DNA of 17,082 bases from ZLKRG08 sp963977625 (GTDB taxonomy: Bacteria; Actinomycetota; Actinomycetes; Nanopelagicales; Nanopelagicaceae): positions 1-17,082 of the forward strand of contig CAXBPX010000016.1 in the NCBI GenBank assembly GCA_963977625.1. The letters are read 5' to 3'. The notes below the pieces were generated by a model. The model had not been told where the DNA came from and did not search any database. It saw nothing but the letters and a program-made list of their open reading frames with translations. A program made the translations under genes and the position numbers. Of the stretch, positions 1 through 8,136 are shown piece after piece. Numbering within the stretch: the stretch's first letter is position 1; the number at the start of each line of letters is the position of its first letter.

Positions 1-758
1 GTAATAAATGCCCAAGTCTCTTTTGGATCCCAACCCCAGTAACGACCCCAAGCATGTTCTGCCCAAATTGCACCTGCAATAACTGCAAAAGTCCAAAGTG
101 GAAATACGAATGCCACTAAACGGTATGCCAGCTGATCAAGTGTTTCTAAATCTGGTAATCGCTTAGCCCAAGGATTACGGCCACCGCGTTTTTCAATTGA
201 ATCTAGCCATAAATACATTCCAGAAATTACATTGGCAAGGAAGAAAACTCCACCAGAGATAATGGCGGCAGATACGTGAATAACTAACCAAGTTGATTTC
301 AATGCTGGAACTAATGGCGCACTTGGTCGATACAAAACAGTGATTGCAGTTCCTAAAATTAAAAGTACCACAATTGAAATTGGTAGACCTAGCCAACGAA
401 GATCATATTTGCGCAGAGTTAACAGATAAGCAACACAGAATGCCAGAGCTCCAGTAATTGAAAACTCGTACATATTGCTCCATGGAACTCGACTAGCAGA
501 AATTCCTCTTGCCACGACACCACCAAAAAGCAGAACGGTGCCAAGAATCATCATGGATGTTGCAATTCGAGCAATCTTTTCAGTTTTTGTGAAATCTAAA
601 GTTTTGGTAAGCAGATTACCTTCTGCTTTTTCGGCAGCTTCTGGATTTCTAACTGACATTGCAGTTTCATATGCATGCGCAAAAAAAGCCAACGTGTAAA
701 CGACCATACTTGAATAAACAAAGTAATTTGAGAGATATGCCCAATTCTTTGCGTTCAC
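1..758 (-). CDS. ccsB: Cytochrome c maturation protein CcsB/CcsA family (ResC-like), 3' end missing
   Basis: Membrane subunit of the System II haem export and ligation complex; with ResB it attaches haem to apocytochrome c on the outer face of the membrane. I translated 252 codons on the minus strand from a GTG at 758. The protein begins MNAKNWAYLSNYFVYSS and has several hydrophobic segments. Close to the left edge it carries the family's tryptophan-rich haem-handling (WWD) motif, read as WGRYWGWDPKETWAF. The C-terminal end lies outside the window. The GTG is supported by an AAGGAG ribosome site five bases upstream and by a GTGA overlap with the ResB stop codon. It is the last visible gene of the operon starting at 4071. 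Family assignment is firm; the name ccsB versus ccsA is a matter of convention. Confidence 0.95.
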   Translation of the reverse strand, partial: MNAKNWAYLSNYFVYSSMVVYTLAFFAHAYETAMSVRNPEAAEKAEGNLLTKTLDFTKTEKIARIATSMMILGTVLLFGGVVARGISASRVPWSNMYEFSITGALAFCVAYLLTLRKYDLRWLGLPISIVVLLILGTAITVLYRPSAPLVPALKSTWLVIHVSAAIISGGVFFLANVISGMYLWLDSIEKRGGRNPWAKRLPDLETLDQLAYRLVAFVFPLWTFAVIAGAIWAEHAWGRYWGWDPKETWAFI

Positions 759-2200
759 GATAACTCCTTCACTATTTTGGCAATTTCATTCTCAAGTCCC
801 GGTGCCGCATTCTTTGCCAGCCCCGCAATTTCAAGCGTTTTGCCATTTCGACGAATCCAAATTCGTCGATGTCTTGTAAATAGCGAGGCTAATAATCCTA
901 GAATTGCCAAAATTCCACCAATTAAAGAGATGCTCTTGCCGGGATCTCTCACAATATTTAAGTTCACCCAAGGCACATAGCCTTCAAATGTGAGCGAACC
1001 ATCATTAAATTTGTAAGTTTCGCCTACTTTCAAAGATTCCAATCCGACTTCCACCATCTTCTCAGTGTTTAATCTATAGACCGATTGCGGAATTCCATTA
1101 TCAATCTGTAAATCACCAACATAAGTTCCAATAAAAAGCCGCGGATCTAGCGCTTCAGGATAAGAACTAGTTGCTGGCTGGCCTTCTACCTCTTGCACTG
1201 TTGGAAAGAAAGAAGTCACAAAACCTAATTGAGGTTTGGTATCTGGAGCTTTAATGGCACCAATTGAAGAGAGATTTGCATCCTGCGGTAATAAAGGTAC
1301 CGCTCCTTGGAAAACAATTTTTTCATTTGCATCCCTCACCGTCACCAAAGGTGAATAACCATTTGCTTGTAAGTAAACTGAAGTTGAGCCAAAATCTAGA
1401 GGTGAATTTACTTTAATGATTTTCCTTATTGGTTTGCTATCTATGCCATCTGCTACTGAAACATAAAGTGTGTAATCTTCTGGCATATTGGTTACCGGAT
1501 TGTATTTAGCAACAAAATTATCTGCTTTGATGATAAAAGGTGGCAACGACTTATCTGAAAATAACTTGCCGTATGTTATTGAGTCATAGTTGGTAGGAAT
1601 ATTGGTAAATCGTTCTCCGATATTTACGATTGAATCACCTTTCATTCCAAAGAGAGATCCAATGCTTACACCAATTAAAATTAAAATTAAAGAAAGATGA
1701 AAGAGTACGTTTCCAAATTCTCGTAAGTACCCCTTTTCTGCACTTATCCAATCGCTTTCTTGCCGGATCCGGAAACGTTTTTCTTTTAAGTAATTCTGGG
1801 CTGCCGTAAAATCTCCCGGAAATTGTTGGAAATATTCCATCTTTTCTAATTTGCTTGGCGCTGCTGGCGGTTCTTTAAAAAGCGTCTTTGAATGTTCGAT
1901 TACCCGTGGTATTACGCAACCTATAAGTGAGATAAAAAGTAATATATAAATAGAGCTAAACCATGGTGATCCATACACATCAAACATCCAAAGCTGGTCA
2001 AGAAATTTAGCCAATCCCGGGTTTGCTTGGAAGTAATCTTGAACTGGTATTGGGCCATTAGTTCTCTGTGGAATTAAAGAGCCTGGAATTGCTGCTAAAC
2101 CAGTTAAAAGCAGCAAAATCAATGCCGTGCGCATGCTGGTTAATTGACGCCATAAATATCTGGCGCTACCTACAAACCCTAATTGAATTTCGCTCATCAT
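755..2200 (-). CDS. resB: Cytochrome c biogenesis protein ResB
   Basis: Partner of CcsB in System II cytochrome c maturation, thought to bind and pass haem to the exported apoprotein. It has 481 residues, normal for actinobacterial ResB. Membrane segments lie at about 24-42, 82-100, 163-184 and 423-442, with a large extracytoplasmic domain between the third and fourth. The third segment begins with the conserved His in GNVLFHLSL (H168), and H444 follows the last segment; both are plausible haem-ligand positions by family analogy. The start ATG at 2200 overlaps the ccdA stop (ATGA). A second ATG directly follows at 2197, so the true start could be one codon later. The end overlaps ccsB by four bases (GTGA). 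The product must be stoichiometric with CcsB, which fits translational coupling. Confidence 0.95.
   Translation of the reverse strand: MMSEIQLGFVGSARYLWRQLTSMRTALILLLLTGLAAIPGSLIPQRTNGPIPVQDYFQANPGLAKFLDQLWMFDVYGSPWFSSIYILLFISLIGCVIPRVIEHSKTLFKEPPAAPSKLEKMEYFQQFPGDFTAAQNYLKEKRFRIRQESDWISAEKGYLREFGNVLFHLSLILILIGVSIGSLFGMKGDSIVNIGERFTNIPTNYDSITYGKLFSDKSLPPFIIKADNFVAKYNPVTNMPEDYTLYVSVADGIDSKPIRKIIKVNSPLDFGSTSVYLQANGYSPLVTVRDANEKIVFQGAVPLLPQDANLSSIGAIKAPDTKPQLGFVTSFFPTVQEVEGQPATSSYPEALDPRLFIGTYVGDLQIDNGIPQSVYRLNTEKMVEVGLESLKVGETYKFNDGSLTFEGYVPWVNLNIVRDPGKSISLIGGILAILGLLASLFTRHRRIWIRRNGKTLEIAGLAKNAAPGLENEIAKIVKELS
764..769 (-). promoter_or_regulatory. Ribosome binding site of ccsB
   Basis: AAGGAG on the minus strand, five bases before the GTG start at 758. 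It lies inside the last codons of resB and fixes the start of ccsB, giving independent ribosome entry as well as coupling. Confidence 0.75.
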
Positions 2201-2922
2201 AAGACTGGCTCAAATCCTGAAATTAAACTTCTGAGTGAGATCATCCATGCATCCCACGCACCAGTAAATTGCAAAATTCCTATAAAAATTAATAACACTC
2301 CGCCAATAAGTGAAACACGTTCACCATGTCTAGCTATAAATTTACGCATTCCTTGAGATTTATCAAAGAAGAGTCCGCTTAATAGAAATGGCGTTCCGAG
2401 TCCTAAACAATATCCAACTGCCAAAATTGAACCGCGCATAGCGCTTGCACTTTCGATTGCCAATGTTTGTACTGCAGCTAGCGCAGGACCTATGCATGGG
2501 GTCCAACCTAAACCAAACAAGAATCCCAGAATTGGCGCACTTAATAAGCCACTGTTTGCAATCTTTTTAACTTTAAATGAGCGCATTAAATTGATGCGCC
2601 CCATGAAAATTAATCCCATGATTATTGTAAATATCCCTAAAACTTTTGAAATCGATTTTGAATTGGCTGAAATATTGCTACCCAAACTTCCAAAAAGCGC
2701 GCCATAACTGACAAATAGCACCGTAAATCCAAATACAAAAAGTAACGACCCCGCAAATAACTTGCCCCGGTTTTTAGAGAATCCTGCTGCATAAGTTAAA
2801 TAACCAGGTACTAATGGAATTACACATGGAGAGGCAAAGGAGATCAAACCGGCTAGGGCTGCAATCGGTAATGCCAAAATCAGATTACCTGACAGCAAAT
2901 AGTTAACTAAATCAGTCTTCAT
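2197..2922 (-). CDS. ccdA: Cytochrome c biogenesis protein CcdA (thiol-disulfide transmembrane reductase)
   Basis: Polytopic membrane protein of the DsbD/CcdA family that carries electrons from cytoplasmic thioredoxin to extracytoplasmic thioredoxin-like proteins, keeping apocytochrome CxxCH cysteines reduced. It has 241 residues and about six hydrophobic segments. The two redox cysteines sit in the family motifs: C33 in SFASPCVIPLVPG and C143 in GLGWTPCIGPALAAV. The upstream TlpA-like lipoprotein is its likely electron acceptor. The start ATG at 2922 sits inside an 11-base tandem duplication that separates it by seven bases from the preceding stop, whereas the junctions on either side are four-base overlaps. 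The end overlaps resB by four bases. Confidence 0.96.
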   Translation of the reverse strand: MKTDLVNYLLSGNLILALPIAALAGLISFASPCVIPLVPGYLTYAAGFSKNRGKLFAGSLLFVFGFTVLFVSYGALFGSLGSNISANSKSISKVLGIFTIIMGLIFMGRINLMRSFKVKKIANSGLLSAPILGFLFGLGWTPCIGPALAAVQTLAIESASAMRGSILAVGYCLGLGTPFLLSGLFFDKSQGMRKFIARHGERVSLIGGVLLIFIGILQFTGAWDAWMISLRSLISGFEPVL

Positions 2923-2935
2923 TCAGTCTTCATTC
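2912..2935. repeat. 11-base tandem duplication at the tlpA/ccdA junction
   Basis: TCAGTCTTCAT occurs twice in direct succession (2912-2922 and 2923-2933), and the period continues for two more bases. On the coding strand each copy carries an ATG: the inner one (2922) is the ccdA start, and the outer one overlaps the tlpA stop but reads only four codons before a stop. Confidence 0.9.
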
Positions 2936-3463
2936 TTTGTGTAACTTTTCAATCAAATTACTTAAAGAAGCCACGGTAACTTCGCCAGAAATTCGGGCGG
3001 CAACTCGCCCCTTTTTATCAATTAAAATGGTGCTTGGAATTGCATTTGCGTTTAAGGAATCTCTAAATTTTAAGAGTACTGAGTCGTCAACCAATGTGGG
3101 ATAAGGCAATTGAAATCTATCTTGAAATGCTCGGGCAGCTACTTCGGAATCACGGGTTAAAATTCCTAAGAAAACGGTTCCTTTGTATTTATTAGCAAGC
3201 GCTGCCAAAGTAGGCGCTTCTGCTCTACATGGGGAACACCATGACGCCCAAACATTAATTACCACTATCCCGCCATGCGGTAATTCAAAATTCTCACCGT
3301 CTAAAGTGAGCCCTGAAAACGTAGGAGCAGTTTTTCGATTATTTTGATCTATAAATGTGACTGTGCCATTTCCGGCTACGTAACTCTTCGAAGCAACTTG
3401 GCTGCTATTGCTACAAGCAGTCAAAGCGAGCGCAATAATCAAAAGAGCTACAGATTTTTTCAA
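2930..3463 (-). CDS. TlpA/ResA-like lipoprotein thioredoxin
   Basis: Membrane-anchored extracytoplasmic thioredoxin-fold protein, probably the reductant of apocytochrome c cysteines in the ResA role. It has 177 residues. A lipoprotein signal peptide (KK, hydrophobic core, lipobox LTAC with C17) precedes a thioredoxin domain from about 45 on. The active site is WASWCSPCRAE (C76, C79), and the cis-proline loop reads AIPSTILID near the C terminus. The start codon is TTG at 3463, in a TTGA overlap with the histidine phosphatase stop. I see no good ribosome site, so translation probably depends on the upstream gene. The following gene, ccdA, is its expected electron donor. The subfamily (ResA, TlpA or CcmG-like) cannot be settled by eye. 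Confidence 0.93.
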   Translation of the reverse strand: MKKSVALLIIALALTACSNSSQVASKSYVAGNGTVTFIDQNNRKTAPTFSGLTLDGENFELPHGGIVVINVWASWCSPCRAEAPTLAALANKYKGTVFLGILTRDSEVAARAFQDRFQLPYPTLVDDSVLLKFRDSLNANAIPSTILIDKKGRVAARISGEVTVASLSNLIEKLHKE

Positions 3464-4071
3464 GGTAGTAAATGTTTCGCAGGTTCAGAGTAAGTTAAAT
3501 TAGAAATCATGCCATCTGAATCAAAATGAATTGAAGTTACTGAAGCTAATGTGCAAATGCGTTTGCGCGGATCATGTAGAAAACGACGTCCTTCAATTGC
3601 ACTTCGCAATATCCATATTGGCAATTGATGCGAGACCACAATGGCATCCTTACCATTTGCGGCATCACGTGCTGCAAAAACTGCAGCTAACATTCGATTT
3701 ACTTGATCAACATATGGCTCGCCCCAAGATGGTTTCCATGGGTTCCATAACTTTGGCCATGCCGAAGGCTTGCGCAAAACACCATCTCCTACGCCAAATG
3801 GTTTACCTTCAAAAATATTTGCAGCTTCAATAAGTCGCTCATCTGTCTTGATATTTAACCCGTGCGCATCAGCCATTGGTTTAGCAGTCTGTTGTGCTCG
3901 CTCAAGTGGTGAAGCATGAATCGCACCAATATTTAATGGTTTTGACCACTCACCTAAAACTTTAGCCATCTCTTGACCACGCTTGGATAGAAACCACCCG
4001 CTCTGACGTCCGTAGAGAATCTTGTTGGGATTCTCTACCTCACCATGTCGAACCACATGCACAGAAGTCAT
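3460..4071 (-). CDS. Histidine phosphatase superfamily protein (phosphoglycerate mutase-like)
   Basis: Cytoplasmic phosphatase or mutase of the RHG branch; the substrate is unknown. It has 203 residues. The catalytic RHG is at residues 8-10 (VVRHGEVENP), with H9 the phospho-acceptor. The second arginine is R58 in HASPLERAQQTA, the general acid candidate is E82, and the second histidine is H148 in VVSHQLPIW. The core is complete, so it should be active. It leads the cytochrome c maturation operon; mycobacteria have a phosphatase of this family in the same place (the Rv0525-Rv0529 region, from memory). The start ATG at 4071 is supported by a -10 box exactly six bases upstream, implying a leaderless message. 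Why a phosphatase belongs here is not known to me. Confidence 0.92.
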   Translation of the reverse strand: MTSVHVVRHGEVENPNKILYGRQSGWFLSKRGQEMAKVLGEWSKPLNIGAIHASPLERAQQTAKPMADAHGLNIKTDERLIEAANIFEGKPFGVGDGVLRKPSAWPKLWNPWKPSWGEPYVDQVNRMLAAVFAARDAANGKDAIVVSHQLPIWILRSAIEGRRFLHDPRKRICTLASVTSIHFDSDGMISNLTYSEPAKHLLP

Positions 4072-4077
4072 AGGTAA

Positions 4078-4083
4078 AGCATA
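4078..4083 (-). promoter_or_regulatory. -10 box for the phosphatase/cytochrome c operon
   Basis: TATGCT on the minus strand (TANNNT), followed by exactly six bases and then the ATG at 4071. This is the geometry expected for transcription starting at the A of the start codon. I see no clear -35 element, and there is no ribosome site. Confidence 0.6.
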
Positions 4084-4090
4084 AAGCGTT

Positions 4091-4096
4091 TATGGT
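4091..4096 (+). promoter_or_regulatory. -10 box for the HAD/helicase operon
   Basis: TATGGT (TANNNT) followed by six bases and the ATG at 4103. It lies back to back with the minus-strand -10 box at 4078-4083, only seven bases away. There is no ribosome site, so the transcript is probably leaderless. Confidence 0.6.
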
Positions 4097-4102
4097 TAAG
4101 AC

Positions 4103-4876
4103 ATGGCCGCCAGAAGCGCAGCATTCTTTGACCTAGATAACACTATGGTGCGTGGTTCAACCCTGTATTTTCTCGGCCGTGCAATGTACCAACGCGGTTT
4201 CTTTACCAAAGCAGATATCTCAAAATTTGTGGTCGCAAATGTCAGATTTAGATTAACTGGAACTGAGAAACCAGAAGTAATTGCACGTTTCCAAAAAGCT
4301 GCTACAGATTTTATTGGTGGCCATGATGTAAATGAAATTTACACAATCGGTCAATCTGTTTATGATGAATTTGTTTCACCAGCATTAATTAATGGCACAA
4401 TTGAAATCGCTAAGAAACATTTAAATGAAGGTACTGAAGTTTGGTTGGTGACTGCTGCTCCTGAAGATATGGCTAAGTTGATTGCAGATCGCTTAGGTTT
4501 TACTGGAGCGATTGGAACTAAAGTTGCAATTGAAAATGGAAAATATTTAGGCAAGCTTGATGGAAGTATTTTGCACGGAGTTGAAAAGGCACGAGCGGTA
4601 CGAGAGTTGGCTGCATCGCGAGGATTCTCTTTAAATAATTGTCATGCCTATTCAGATAGCGCAAGTGATTTTCCATTATTGCAATCAGTCGGAACTCCAC
4701 ATGCCATCAATCCTGATGCTCGCCTTCGAATTAAAGCGCTGGCGGAAAAATGGGAGATCATAGATTTTCGTCGCTTTCGAAAGTTAAATCGTTGGTTAGG
4801 CCCAACTATTAGCCGCTTTGTCGCCCTTGGCGCCCTGCTTGCTCCTAGGTCGCGAGGAGATAAAAGAAGCGAGTAA
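4103..4876 (+). CDS. HAD-superfamily phosphatase, subfamily IB (SerB-like)
   Basis: Cytoplasmic phosphomonoesterase of the HAD-IB group, which includes SerB1-like and CicA-like proteins; the true substrate is uncertain. It has 257 residues. Motif I is FFDLDNTMV with nucleophile D10 and acid/base D12. Motif II is the Thr in WLVTAAPE (T117). The motif III lysine is K162 (GVEKARAV). The metal-binding motif is SDSASDFPLL (D185, D189), followed by the usual INPDARLR stretch. A basic tail (about 222-257) ends the protein. The start at 4103 is fixed by the -10 box six bases upstream. The next gene begins 12 bases downstream, so it likely leads a four-gene transcript. Phosphoserine phosphatase is possible, but neighbours give no support for serine synthesis. 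Confidence 0.92.
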   Translation: MAARSAAFFDLDNTMVRGSTLYFLGRAMYQRGFFTKADISKFVVANVRFRLTGTEKPEVIARFQKAATDFIGGHDVNEIYTIGQSVYDEFVSPALINGTIEIAKKHLNEGTEVWLVTAAPEDMAKLIADRLGFTGAIGTKVAIENGKYLGKLDGSILHGVEKARAVRELAASRGFSLNNCHAYSDSASDFPLLQSVGTPHAINPDARLRIKALAEKWEIIDFRRFRKLNRWLGPTISRFVALGALLAPRSRGDKRSE

Positions 4877-4888
4877 CATAGGCAGGTT

Positions 4889-7042
4889 ATGTATCGCACC
4901 TTCGCTGATTACCTGCGCTCTCTTGATGATGCTGCGCTCGAGCGACTATTTTCATTAAGACCAGATTTAATCTCACCTACGCCACCTGATTATGCAGCTT
5001 TATCAGTGCGCGCAAATAGTGGACCAAGTATTGCCAGAGTAATTGATTCACTAAATGCCTTTGAAATACAGGTACTCGAAGCGCTTATGGTCTGCCCTGA
5101 GCCAATTAAGTTAAAAGAATTAGAGAAAATCACAGATACCGCTGCACGCTTTGCTTATAAAAAATTCGAAGATTTGGGTCTGGTTTATGAAGGAGTTATT
5201 CCAACACAAGTTCGGGAAGCTATTGGCCCCGAACCTGCCGGACTTGGACCACAATCACTTACAAAATTAGATTTAAAGAAATTAATTGATGCACCTGAAT
5301 CTGCAAAGAAAGTGATGGATGCGCTCTGTTGGGGACCTCCGCGTGGCAGTGTTGGTGATATCAAAAATCCAGGGCCCGGAATTGCTTGGCTGTTACAACA
5401 TCATTTTGTAGTGCCTCTTGATCAGCGACATGTTGTGATGCCAGCCGAAGTTGCAATTTATTTACGAGGTGGGAAAGTACATAAAGAGCTGGCATCGCAT
5501 GCTCCTGAATTAAAAGGTAAAAAATATAACCAGAGCGACATTGATCGTGCTGCGATTGCAAATATTTCAAATGTGCTGCGCTGGTGCGAAGAAATCTTAA
5601 ATTTTTGGGGCGAAACTGCACCAACTGCACTTCGCGCTGGCGGATTAGGTGTGCGTGATTTGAAAGATGCGGCACAACATTTAGGAGTGACTGAAGGCTG
5701 CGCAGCTTTTGTAGCCGAACTTTGTTATCTATCTGGATTAGTTGCAATTGATGCAGATGAAACTATTGCTCCTACCAACACTTTTGATATTTGGTTGACT
5801 CAAGATTTCGAAAGCAAATGGCGAAATTTGGTGTCGCTTTGGTTAATTACTTCACGAGTATCTGGTTTGGTTGGCAGAAGTGATCAAAAGTTTTCTGCAT
5901 TAGGCCCCGAACTAGATCGTGTTAGTGCAGCAAATATTCGCAATCGAATCCTGGATGAGTTACGCATCAACATTGAACTCTCTCCCACCCCAGATACATT
6001 TATCGAACGTATGAAATGGCTAGCGCCACTTCGCCGAGGCTCGAATTTACGCGATGATTTAGTCAAATGGACCTTAGAAGAGTGTGAATGGCTCGGAATT
6101 ACCGGACTGGGCGCGCTTTCTACTTTTGCAGCAGAACTTTTAGATGGAGATGAAGATTTAGGAGTAAATGCCGCGCTACCTACTCCGATTGATTACATCA
6201 CGATTCAAAGTGACCAAACTGCAATTGCAACTGGTCCGCTACAACATGATTTGGCGGTCGAGTTAAGTCAAATGGCAGACATTGAAAGTCGCGGTGCAGC
6301 GACGGTTTATAGGTTTACTGAAAGTTCAATCCGCCGCGGATTAGATCATGGAAAATCAAGTACTGAAATTATTAAATTCTTAGCAAAGATTTCTAAAACT
6401 TCGCTGCCACAACCTCTTGAATATTTAATTACTGATACTGCACGTAAACATGGTCAATTAAGAGTTGGCGCAATTCACTGCTATTTAAGATGTGAAGATC
6501 CATCTCTGCTTACTGAAATCTTGGCAGATAAGAGAGTTGATGTGGAATTACGACAAATTGCACCAACAGTATTGGTGTCCGATTTTGATGTTGATGAAGT
6601 ACTAACTGTGCTTAGAAATTGCGGCTATCTGCCTGCTGCCGAAAGTGCCCAAGGAATTTTGCTTACTTCACCACATAACAAACGTGTTAAGAATCGACCA
6701 AAACCTCCGCGCATAGTGGGCGAAATCGAACCACCAACACCTGAAGCAATCTCTGCCGCAATCAGAGCAATTAAAGTTGGCGAGCAATCAACTGCAAAGC
6801 AAACTCAACTCAGAAGCAATGGCGCGATTCCACGCACTAGCGCAAATGAAACTTTAGAAATTCTAAATAAAAATTTAAACAACACGCTGTCAATTGGTTA
6901 TGCAGATAACAACGGTGGCGTATCACATCGAATAGTTGATCCGCAGCAAATTTCAAATGGGATGCTACTTGCTCGGGATCACGGCACTGGAGAGCTGCAA
7001 ACCTTTAAAATCATACGAATTACTGGGGTGGCTCCGCTATGA
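4889..7042 (+). CDS. Helicase-associated protein with XPB/Ssl2 N-terminal-like domain (Rv0862c type)
   Basis: 717-residue cytoplasmic protein of the actinobacterial family typified, from memory, by Rv0862c of M. tuberculosis, encoded next to XPB. It has no Walker A or DExH motif, so it is not itself a helicase. The N-terminal part (about 1-420) looks like a string of small helical and winged-helix units. Residues 434-585 align by eye with residues 5-170 of the XPB encoded two genes on: for example IQSDQT against VQSDKT, YRFTESSIRRG against YRLTNLGLWNA, and GQLRVG against GRLRLE. Residues 600-690 are Pro- and charge-rich and probably flexible. The family resembles the p52/XPB interaction module of TFIIH, so a role as XPB partner or regulator is inferred. 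It overlaps the next gene by four bases (ATGA). Confidence 0.88.
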   Translation: MYRTFADYLRSLDDAALERLFSLRPDLISPTPPDYAALSVRANSGPSIARVIDSLNAFEIQVLEALMVCPEPIKLKELEKITDTAARFAYKKFEDLGLVYEGVIPTQVREAIGPEPAGLGPQSLTKLDLKKLIDAPESAKKVMDALCWGPPRGSVGDIKNPGPGIAWLLQHHFVVPLDQRHVVMPAEVAIYLRGGKVHKELASHAPELKGKKYNQSDIDRAAIANISNVLRWCEEILNFWGETAPTALRAGGLGVRDLKDAAQHLGVTEGCAAFVAELCYLSGLVAIDADETIAPTNTFDIWLTQDFESKWRNLVSLWLITSRVSGLVGRSDQKFSALGPELDRVSAANIRNRILDELRINIELSPTPDTFIERMKWLAPLRRGSNLRDDLVKWTLEECEWLGITGLGALSTFAAELLDGDEDLGVNAALPTPIDYITIQSDQTAIATGPLQHDLAVELSQMADIESRGAATVYRFTESSIRRGLDHGKSSTEIIKFLAKISKTSLPQPLEYLITDTARKHGQLRVGAIHCYLRCEDPSLLTEILADKRVDVELRQIAPTVLVSDFDVDEVLTVLRNCGYLPAAESAQGILLTSPHNKRVKNRPKPPRIVGEIEPPTPEAISAAIRAIKVGEQSTAKQTQLRSNGAIPRTSANETLEILNKNLNNTLSIGYADNNGGVSHRIVDPQQISNGMLLARDHGTGELQTFKIIRITGVAPL

Positions 7043-8136
7043 AGCACGATGCTGGCAGAATTACCCCCATGTTGCAGGCGCTTGAAGCTCTTGTCAGATG
7101 CGAATCCCCATCTGAAGATTTAAACGCTTGTAAAAAAGTTATTGCATTGGCAAATGAAATTGCTACCAAAGAACTTGGCAAGCCAGCAGAAATTCTTGAT
7201 GTTAATGGCCGACCTGTTTTCTGGTGGGGCGCAAAAAATCCAAAAGTAGTATTGCTGGCACATTTAGACACTGTTTGGCCGATTGGATCATTTAATCCAA
7301 TCTGGCAAATAGATGGAGATGTGCTTAGAGGTCCGGGAACTTTCGATATGAAAGTGGGATTTATTCAAGCACTTTATGCCCTAAAAGGTATTGAAGGTGT
7401 TGAGAGTTCGGTTGCGTTAATTGCTACTACCGATGAAGAACTTGGCAGCCAAACTTCTCGGGATTTAATTAAAAAAGTTGCTAAAGATGCAGCTGCAGTT
7501 TTAGTTCTTGAAGCATCACTAGATGGCAAAGTTAAAACTGGGCGTAAAGGCACTGCTATGTACGAAGTTAAAGCAATTGGATTAGCTTCGCATGCAGGGT
7601 TAGATCCAGAAAAAGGAATTAATGCAACCATTGAAATCGCAGCACAGATTTTAAAATTAAAGGCGCTAGAAAATGTTGAACATGGGACCACCGTTGTTCC
7701 GACATTATTAAAAGGTGGCTCTACTTCAAATACGGTTCCGGCCGAAGCAACAATTGAAATTGATGCCCGCTCGTTTAGCCAAAGTGATTTAGAAAGAGTA
7801 GACCAGGCAATTAAATCTTTAACTGCAGAGACTACTGGTGCCAAAATTGAAGTCACTGGCGGCCTTAATAGACCAGTGCTCGAACCAGCTGCTTGCCAAG
7901 CGTTATATGAAATAGCGGAGCGAGTAGCTAATGAAATTGGCATGGCGCCACTTGGCAGCGCCCAAGTTGGTGGCGCAAGTGATGGCAATTTCGCAGCTGC
8001 GGCAGGTGCACGGGTATTAGATGGATTAGGTGCGGTAGGTGGCGGTGCACATGCGGCAAATGAATGGGCAAGTGTTAGTGCTATCGAAGAACGCACTAAA
8101 TTCTTAAATGCATTTATCAAGGAGTTATTAAAGTGA
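7039..8136 (+). CDS. M20 family metallopeptidase (carboxypeptidase G2-like)
   Basis: Zinc-dependent exo-peptidase or deacylase of clan MH; the best resemblance is to glutamate carboxypeptidase/CPG2. It has 365 residues with no signal peptide, so it is cytoplasmic. Metal and catalytic residues are visible in order: H75 and D77 in LLAHLDTVWP, D103 in GPGTFDMKVG, E133-E134 in TTDEELGS, a later E in LVLEASLDG, and the final His in GGGAHAANEW. The dimerisation (lid) domain occupies about 180-290. The substrate could be a folate-type glutamate conjugate, a peptide or an N-acyl amino acid; nothing here decides. It is joined by four-base overlaps at both ends to the helicase-associated gene and to XPB, an unexpected place for a peptidase. 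Confidence 0.92.
   Translation: MKHDAGRITPMLQALEALVRCESPSEDLNACKKVIALANEIATKELGKPAEILDVNGRPVFWWGAKNPKVVLLAHLDTVWPIGSFNPIWQIDGDVLRGPGTFDMKVGFIQALYALKGIEGVESSVALIATTDEELGSQTSRDLIKKVAKDAAAVLVLEASLDGKVKTGRKGTAMYEVKAIGLASHAGLDPEKGINATIEIAAQILKLKALENVEHGTTVVPTLLKGGSTSNTVPAEATIEIDARSFSQSDLERVDQAIKSLTAETTGAKIEVTGGLNRPVLEPAACQALYEIAERVANEIGMAPLGSAQVGGASDGNFAAAAGARVLDGLGAVGGGAHAANEWASVSAIEERTKFLNAFIKELLK
8119..8124 (+). promoter_or_regulatory. Ribosome binding site of the XPB gene
   Basis: AAGGAG eight bases before the GTG at 8133, within the last codons of the M20 gene. It is the only strong ribosome site in this operon and supports the GTG as the start. Confidence 0.75.

Noticed and set aside
193..699. 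Short open frames near the left edge (193-396 minus and 475-699 plus)
   Set aside because: Both lie inside the ccsB frame, which shows continuous membrane-protein coding and the WWD motif; they are shadows.
7374..8120. Long minus-strand open frame of 248 codons opposite the M20 gene
   Set aside because: Its composition (Ala/Ser/Pro-rich, no motifs) is that of an antisense shadow, and the plus-strand frame has a complete M20 catalytic set.
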